From JAAUUE01 sp943370025 (GTDB lineage Bacteria; Cyanobacteriota; Cyanobacteriia; Cyanobacteriales; JAAUUE01), in assembly GCA_943370025.1 (NCBI GenBank), contig CALRPI020000015.1, forward strand, positions 1-64,000: a stretch of DNA of 64,000 bases. The letters run 5' to 3'. Positions 59,410 to 64,000 of this stretch are shown piece by piece (within the stretch, counting starts at the first letter, position 1; each line of letters starts with the position of its first letter). The notes beneath the pieces are model-generated. The model did no database searches, was not told the DNA's origin, and saw nothing but the letters and a program-made list of their open reading frames with translations. The position numbers were made by a program, and so were the translations under genes.

Positions 59410-62400
59410 ATGACGACGGATCAAGTTCTAGAGCAAAAGCTGAATTTATTGTTTGAGTTGAACCCTTTGGCGGCGATCGAATGGGATGTGAATTTTTGCA
59501 TAGTAGCTTGGAATCAAGCTGCTACCGAGGTTTTTGGCTATACCAAGGAAGAAGCGATCGGTCATAATATAATGGAATTAATTGTGCCAAGGAAATTACA
59601 TATCTTCCTTGATAGCTTGCTCCAGTCAGCATTCCAGCAAACCAAGGGTAGCAATAACATCAATGAAAACATAACAAAAACTGGGGAAGTGGTGATTTGT
59701 AATTGGTATAACCAAGTTCTAGTTGATGTCGAAGGACAACCAACTGTTATGTTATCGATCGCCCAAAATATCACTTTCCAAAAGCAAGCCGAAGAAACCC
59801 TCCGACTCCAAGAAGAGCAAATTCGCCAGACTGAGAAGCGCTATCAAGCTCTAATGGAAGCCAAGCTAATAGAAACTCAAGGCTTTCTAGAATCTGTGCT
59901 GGATAATTTACCCGTCGCAGTATTTGCCAAAGATGCCCAAGACCTGAGAATTATCCTGTGGAATCGAGCAGCAGAAGAACTTTTTAAGATTAAAGCTGAG
60001 GATATATTAGGTGATAATAATCATGGTTTATTCCCCTCAGAGCAGAGAAAATCTTTTCGTGAAGAAGACCGTAAAGCTCTTAATAGCAGGGAAACGATCG
60101 ATATTCCCGAGGATCCAATCCGCAATAGCGATGGCGATATCCGTATTTTGCATACCAAAAAAACACCAGTTTTCAATGAAGAAGGTATCCCCCAATCTTT
60201 ATTAGTCATTAGTGAAGATATTACCGAGCGCAAAGCCGCCGAACAACAGTTACGAGAACAGGCAGCTATCTTGCAAGCATTTGTTGACTATACTCCCGTT
60301 CCTATTGCCTTATTTGATAAGGAGATGCGCTATCTAGTCGCTAATCGTTGTTGGTTGGTGGAAAATAATTTGGTTGGGCAAAATATTATTGGTCGATCGC
60401 AATATGAGGTGTTTCCCGACTTGCCCGATCGCTGGAAGGAAGGACATCAAAGATGCTTGGCGGGGGCAATAGAAAGCTGTGAAGCTGACCCATTCCCTCG
60501 TGCAGATGGTTCCCTAGATTATGTCCGCTGGCAAACCCTGCCTTGGCGGGATGCTCAGGGAGAAATTGGTGGGATTCTGATGTATTCAGAAATAGTGACC
60601 GAGCGCATCAAAGCCGAGGAGGAACGGCGCAACTTGGCAGCAATCGTTAATAATACTAGTGATTGTGTTAGTGTTGCTTCCCTAGAAGGAAAAATCCTCT
60701 ACATCAACCCTGCCGGGTTAGAGCTAGTAGGGTTAGATAATCTAGAAGCAATTGTAGGTAGAGATGCCATTGATTTCTATATCCCCAGAGATCAAGAATC
60801 TATCATCCAAGGGATTACTGAAGATCTGATGACTAAAGGTAGATGGCAAGCAGAAAAACATCTCCGTCATTGGGGAACAGGGGAAGAAATTATTGCAGAT
60901 GTGAATATTTTCCTAATGAAGGATTCCCTGACTAGCCAACCCCTATACTCGGCTGCGGTAATCCGGGATCTGCGAGCAGCAAAAGCTGCCGAACAGCAAT
61001 TGCAACAAAAGGCTGATCGGGAAGAACTTCTTAATCGCATGACTAATAATATTCGCAGTTCCCTAGACTTTGATGAGATTTTGCAAAAAGCTGTAACAGA
61101 AATTCGGAACTTTCTCAATATTGATGACTGCCACTTTACTAAATATATTTCAGAAGCTGGTCAGGAAGTTCCTTATTGGGAAGTTCTCCAAGAAGCAAAA
61201 ATACCGGGAACTCCTGAAACTCCTCGGAGCTATCCAGCTTCGGTAGTAGGAATAATTAGTGAAAGGTTGCTAGATTTACAAACCATTCGAGTAGATAATA
61301 TTAAAACTTGTACAGATGCACCAGTTCAGGAGATTTTTCAACTTTTTGGTGTCAAGTCGATAGTCATTTTGCCTTCTTTATTAGGCGACGGTATGTTTGT
61401 TTCTTTTAGCTGTATTAATTATCAACAACCCCGGCTATGGTTAGAGGAAGAGATAGAATTATTAAAAGTAATTATGGAGCAGTTAGCGATCGCCCTCAAC
61501 CAAGCAGATTTGTATCAAAAAGCTGAGTCTAGAGCGACAGAACTGGAAGCAACTCTGCGAGAACTGCAACGAACCCAAGGGCAATTAGTCCAGAGTGAAA
61601 AAATGTCTAGCTTGGGGCAGTTGGTGGCGGGAGTTGCCCATGAGATTAATAATCCGGTGAATTTCATCTATGGCAATTTAACCCATGCCAACGAATATAG
61701 CCAAGACTTAATCCGGTTAATTGAACTCTACCAAAAACATTATCCTAATCCAGTTGCAGAAATTGTCGAAGAAGCAGAAGCCGCAGATTTAGAATTTTTG
61801 TTGACAGATCTACCGCAATTATTAAACTCCATGAAAGTGGGAGCCGATCGCATCAAAGAAATAGTCCATTCCCTCCGCAACTTCTCCCGGATGGATGAAG
61901 CCGTTATGAAAGCCGTAGATATCCATGAAGGAATTGATAGCACCTTGATGATCTTGCAAAACCGCCTCAAAGCCAAGGCTCACCAACCAGAGATTCCCGT
62001 AATTAAAGAATATGGAAACCTGCCCTTAGTCGAGTGTTACGCTGGAGAATTAAATCAGGTATTTATGAATATTATTACCAATGCGATCGATGCCCTCGAA
62101 GAACGCGATCAACAGCGGACATTTGCTGAATGCCAACAAAATCCTAGCCAAATTTCTATTCAAACAAATCTGCTACCAAATCAACAAGTGGAAATCCAAA
62201 TTAGTGATAATGGTAAGGGGATTCCTGAAGCAGTCCAGAAAAGATTATTTGACCCCTTTTTTACTACCAAAGAAGTTGGTAAAGGCACGGGTTTAGGCAT
62301 GTCGATTAGTTATCAAATTATTACGGAAAGGCACAATGGTTCGCTGAGTTGTGCATCTCAAATCGGCAAAGGAACTAGCTTTATCATCAGAATTCCGTTG

Positions 62401-62412
62401 CAACAATCCTAA
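59410..62412 (+). CDS. Multi-PAS, GAF sensor histidine kinase
   Basis: The 1000-residue soluble kinase has four PAS domains (~12-128, ~155-275, ~285-400, ~405-525), each ending in a DITERK-like PAC tail. A GAF domain (~545-700) precedes a coiled coil and the kinase core with GVAHEINNPVNF (His745). NQVFMNIITNAIDALEE, ISDNGKGIPE and FDPFFTTKEVGKGTGLGM follow, so all ATP-site boxes are intact. The GAF lacks a clear bilin cysteine. The ligand is unknown. No response regulator is adjacent. GTG at 59407 is one codon upstream of the chosen ATG. Confidence 0.92.
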   Translation: MTTDQVLEQKLNLLFELNPLAAIEWDVNFCIVAWNQAATEVFGYTKEEAIGHNIMELIVPRKLHIFLDSLLQSAFQQTKGSNNINENITKTGEVVICNWYNQVLVDVEGQPTVMLSIAQNITFQKQAEETLRLQEEQIRQTEKRYQALMEAKLIETQGFLESVLDNLPVAVFAKDAQDLRIILWNRAAEELFKIKAEDILGDNNHGLFPSEQRKSFREEDRKALNSRETIDIPEDPIRNSDGDIRILHTKKTPVFNEEGIPQSLLVISEDITERKAAEQQLREQAAILQAFVDYTPVPIALFDKEMRYLVANRCWLVENNLVGQNIIGRSQYEVFPDLPDRWKEGHQRCLAGAIESCEADPFPRADGSLDYVRWQTLPWRDAQGEIGGILMYSEIVTERIKAEEERRNLAAIVNNTSDCVSVASLEGKILYINPAGLELVGLDNLEAIVGRDAIDFYIPRDQESIIQGITEDLMTKGRWQAEKHLRHWGTGEEIIADVNIFLMKDSLTSQPLYSAAVIRDLRAAKAAEQQLQQKADREELLNRMTNNIRSSLDFDEILQKAVTEIRNFLNIDDCHFTKYISEAGQEVPYWEVLQEAKIPGTPETPRSYPASVVGIISERLLDLQTIRVDNIKTCTDAPVQEIFQLFGVKSIVILPSLLGDGMFVSFSCINYQQPRLWLEEEIELLKVIMEQLAIALNQADLYQKAESRATELEATLRELQRTQGQLVQSEKMSSLGQLVAGVAHEINNPVNFIYGNLTHANEYSQDLIRLIELYQKHYPNPVAEIVEEAEAADLEFLLTDLPQLLNSMKVGADRIKEIVHSLRNFSRMDEAVMKAVDIHEGIDSTLMILQNRLKAKAHQPEIPVIKEYGNLPLVECYAGELNQVFMNIITNAIDALEERDQQRTFAECQQNPSQISIQTNLLPNQQVEIQISDNGKGIPEAVQKRLFDPFFTTKEVGKGTGLGMSISYQIITERHNGSLSCASQIGKGTSFIIRIPLQQS

Positions 62413-62421
62413 TGCCATTTC

Positions 62422-62503
62422 AGAGGCTATTTATAAAGTCTGATTTTCCGCCCCCTCCGGGGGCGGAAAATCAGACCCTCTAGCAACTTTATAAATGACC
62501 TCT
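62422..62503. repeat. Palindromic repeat, family A, copy 3
   Basis: The 82-base element runs from AGAGGCTATTTATAAAGT to AACTTTATAAATGACCTCT. The perfect stem is GTCTGATTTTCCGCCCCC/GGGGGCGGAAAATCAGAC, tipped TCC. It begins 9 bases after the kinase stop codon. Confidence 0.85.
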
Positions 62504-62621
62504 CACGAAAATAGAAATACTTATGATTCCCAACCTTGAAGAGGGAGCAAAGCCTTGCGACCCTACGAAAACCTCTATTTGTATCAGACGTTTAGTGAAA
62601 TGGCATCAGTTCGGAATAAGC

Positions 62622-62716
62622 TACAGCCCTTTTCTAGCTGGTGGATGACAGGCAAGGGGCTTAAGCCCCTTGTTTCATAGCAAAAGCCTGTCTTCATGCA
62701 ACTGAAAAGTGCTGTA
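62622..62716. repeat. Palindromic element, family C (single copy here)
   Basis: Ends TACAGCCCTTTTC and GAAAAGTGCTGTA are near-complementary over 13 bases, like family B ends. The interior is different, with the palindrome CAAGGGGCTTAAGCCCCTTG and the pair GACAGGC/GCCTGTC. It lies in the 495-base gap before the PstS-like gene; the rest of that gap shows nothing else I can name. Confidence 0.6.
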
Positions 62717-62907
62717 AAGTTCCCTGTGTTGCTTGCGCAGTGCAACACGCCGCCCCTCAAAAAGTCCAGAACCCGAATTCATATTATTCAGTAATATTCT
62801 TTGGTAATGCCTAAATTCTTCCCTAGTATTTCTCTTTTTCGCTGTATTCTATAGTGGTTCCCCTATCGAAAAGCCCTAACATTCTTGGAGAAATTTGGAG
62901 TTGATTT

Positions 62908-63783
62908 ATGAAAAAAACTATAGTTCCCCTCGTTGTTCTGACAACTATTTTGGGTATTTCTAGTTGTTCCCCATCCAGCACACCCGCAAGTCTTAATCCT
63001 CCTGTCAGCCAACCTGAATCACCAAATCAACCACAAAACCAACAAACTATTTGGATTGCTGGTTCTAGCTCAACTGTAAAAATTTTAACGGTTTTAGCAA
63101 AAGCCTATGAAGCCAAAAATCCAACTACTAAGATTGAATCTGTCTCTATTAGCCAATCTGAAGGGGCGATCGCCTCATTGAAAAATAATGTCGTGGATAT
63201 TGCTGGCAGCAGTAGCAAGCTCAAACCGGAAGACGACAATGGCAAAATTCAATACCGCGAAGTGGCACAGGATCTGTTGATGGTCGCTACTCATAGTAGT
63301 GTTCAGGGAGTAACAAATCTTAGTATCTCGCAACTCCGGGCTATCTATAAAGGAGAAATTACTAACTGGAAAGAACTAGGCGGTCCCGATGCCGCGATCG
63401 TTCTATTAGACAGACCTGAAGATGAATCTGCCAAAAAGCTCCTTCGCAAGTATTATCTAGAAAAGGATAAAACCACAGACAAGGCAGTTATTTTGAACAA
63501 GGAAGGAGAATTGATTGATACCCTTAAAAGCACTCCCCATACCATAGGGGCTTTTTCTTTGGCAACTTCTTTGAGCGATCGTTTGCCAGTGAATCGCCTG
63601 AGCTTAGATAATACTGCTCCCACAGCCGAAAATCTCAAAGCTGGTAAATATCAGATGGTGCGTCACCTAGGGATTGTTTGGCAAAAATCCCCTAAACCCG
63701 CCACCCAGAAGTTTGTCGACTTTATATTTAGTCCAGAAGGTACTAAATTACTCCAAGAACAGGGTTTTATCCCAACTAATTAG
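62908..63783 (+). CDS. PstS-like phosphate-binding lipoprotein
   Basis: The 291-residue protein has a lipoprotein-type signal (VVLTTILGISSCSPS) and a Pro/Gln-rich tether. The phosphate-binding fold follows: WIAGSSSTVKILTVLAKAYE, DIAGSSSKLKPED, and LSISQLRAIYKGEITNWKEL. It ends FVDFIFSPEGTKLLQEQGF. It is of the short PstS-like group. No pst permease genes follow. Instead, a membrane sensor gene begins 3 bases after its stop, suggesting that the two form a phosphate- or ligand-sensing pair. Confidence 0.85.
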   Translation: MKKTIVPLVVLTTILGISSCSPSSTPASLNPPVSQPESPNQPQNQQTIWIAGSSSTVKILTVLAKAYEAKNPTTKIESVSISQSEGAIASLKNNVVDIAGSSSKLKPEDDNGKIQYREVAQDLLMVATHSSVQGVTNLSISQLRAIYKGEITNWKELGGPDAAIVLLDRPEDESAKKLLRKYYLEKDKTTDKAVILNKEGELIDTLKSTPHTIGAFSLATSLSDRLPVNRLSLDNTAPTAENLKAGKYQMVRHLGIVWQKSPKPATQKFVDFIFSPEGTKLLQEQGFIPTN

Positions 63784-63786
63784 ACG

Positions 63787-64000
63787 ATGGTAATTTATCT
63801 GCAAAAAATTTGGGCAAAACTAAATTTGAGCCAAAAGATAGTTTTTCCCTTTCTTGGTGCCTGTCTCAGTGTTTTGATGCTCGGTTTATTTGTTGTAGGA
63901 AATTGGTTTACAGACAACCTAGAACAAAACCTGCAACAGGAGGTGACAAGCTTTGCAGAAAGGATCTCTCAAGATTTTCAGTATGAGCAACAAACTTTGG
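63787..64000 (+). CDS. Membrane sensor protein, N-terminal part (cut by window edge)
   Basis: The 71 visible residues start YLQKIWAKLNLSQKIVFPFL, continue with one membrane helix, GACLSVLMLGLFVVGNWF, and then a polar helical segment, LEQNLQQEVTSFAERISQDF. This is the usual start of a bacterial transmembrane sensor such as a histidine kinase or cyclase. Only 3 bases separate it from the upstream PstS-like gene, so they are probably co-translated. Its output domain lies outside the window. Confidence 0.7.
   Translation, partial: MVIYLQKIWAKLNLSQKIVFPFLGACLSVLMLGLFVVGNWFTDNLEQNLQQEVTSFAERISQDFQYEQQTL

Overview
The window is cyanobacterial chromosome. The octamer GCGATCGC and its core CGATCG (the HIP1 palindrome typical of cyanobacteria) recur throughout. 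The gene set fits as well: a bilin-binding-type GAF sensor kinase, a plant/cyanobacterial-type glycerate kinase, DUF3370, a UbiH-like FAD hydroxylase, the rpmG-rpsR-RNase R cluster, MAPEG and pentapeptide-repeat proteins, and many orphan hybrid sensors. I cannot name a genus. The many small palindromic repeats between genes suggest a repeat-rich, probably filamentous, lineage.

Layout. 0-2.8 kb: a minus-strand cluster of toxin-antitoxin-type small genes (DUF6883, DUF4926, UPF0175, a VapB-like protein, MNT nucleotidyltransferase and HEPN). 2.8-8 kb: housekeeping genes (folB, proA, tRNA-Val, a DprA/SMF-like protein, MAPEG) and a TPR protein. 8-12 kb: two orphan histidine kinases. 12-16 kb: an RNase II/R family enzyme with rpsR and rpmG, and an RDD membrane protein. 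16-23 kb: a solitary Dam-type methylase, a pentapeptide protein, a membrane protein of unknown role, an M23 peptidase and a Kef-type antiporter. 23-31.9 kb: an interrupted antitoxin-like gene, two TPR proteins around a GH57 enzyme, mutL carrying an in-frame repeat insertion, tRNA-fMet and a sulfate-binding lipoprotein. 32-37.4 kb: an ArgS-like protein without a catalytic domain, an ABC permease, and a STAND NTPase coupled to a separate TPR protein. 38-48.9 kb: metabolic genes (Fe-ADH, an aminotransferase, deoC, queG, glyK), a cyanobacteriochrome-like kinase with a damaged ATP site, and DUF3370. 48.9-54.1 kb: a defence-like island with a broken MNT gene, a three-gene operon (winged helix, AAA+ ATPase, PD-(D/E)xK nuclease) and a VapBC pair. 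54-64 kb: an FAD hydroxylase, a retropepsin-like protease pair, an adenylate cyclase, a FemAB-like acyltransferase, a large PAS/GAF kinase, and a PstS-like lipoprotein abutting a truncated membrane sensor.

How the parts fit. Signalling dominates: four kinases share a near-identical C-terminal kinase core, none with a response regulator beside it, plus one class III cyclase and the start of another membrane sensor. Defence and addiction genes form two clusters and one separate NTPase/TPR pair. The best candidate for an undescribed system is the three-gene operon at 49.2-53.2 kb. Second is the split HTH-STAND NTPase plus TPR pair at 34.7-37.1 kb.

Intergenic DNA is filled with at least nine families of short palindromic, MITE-like repeats, labelled A to J below. 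Several abut or enter genes: one supplies part of the deoC stop codon, one lies directly upstream of the ArgS-like start, one interrupts an antitoxin-like gene, and one is translated inside mutL. All family and domain calls are recognition by eye; no database search was possible.
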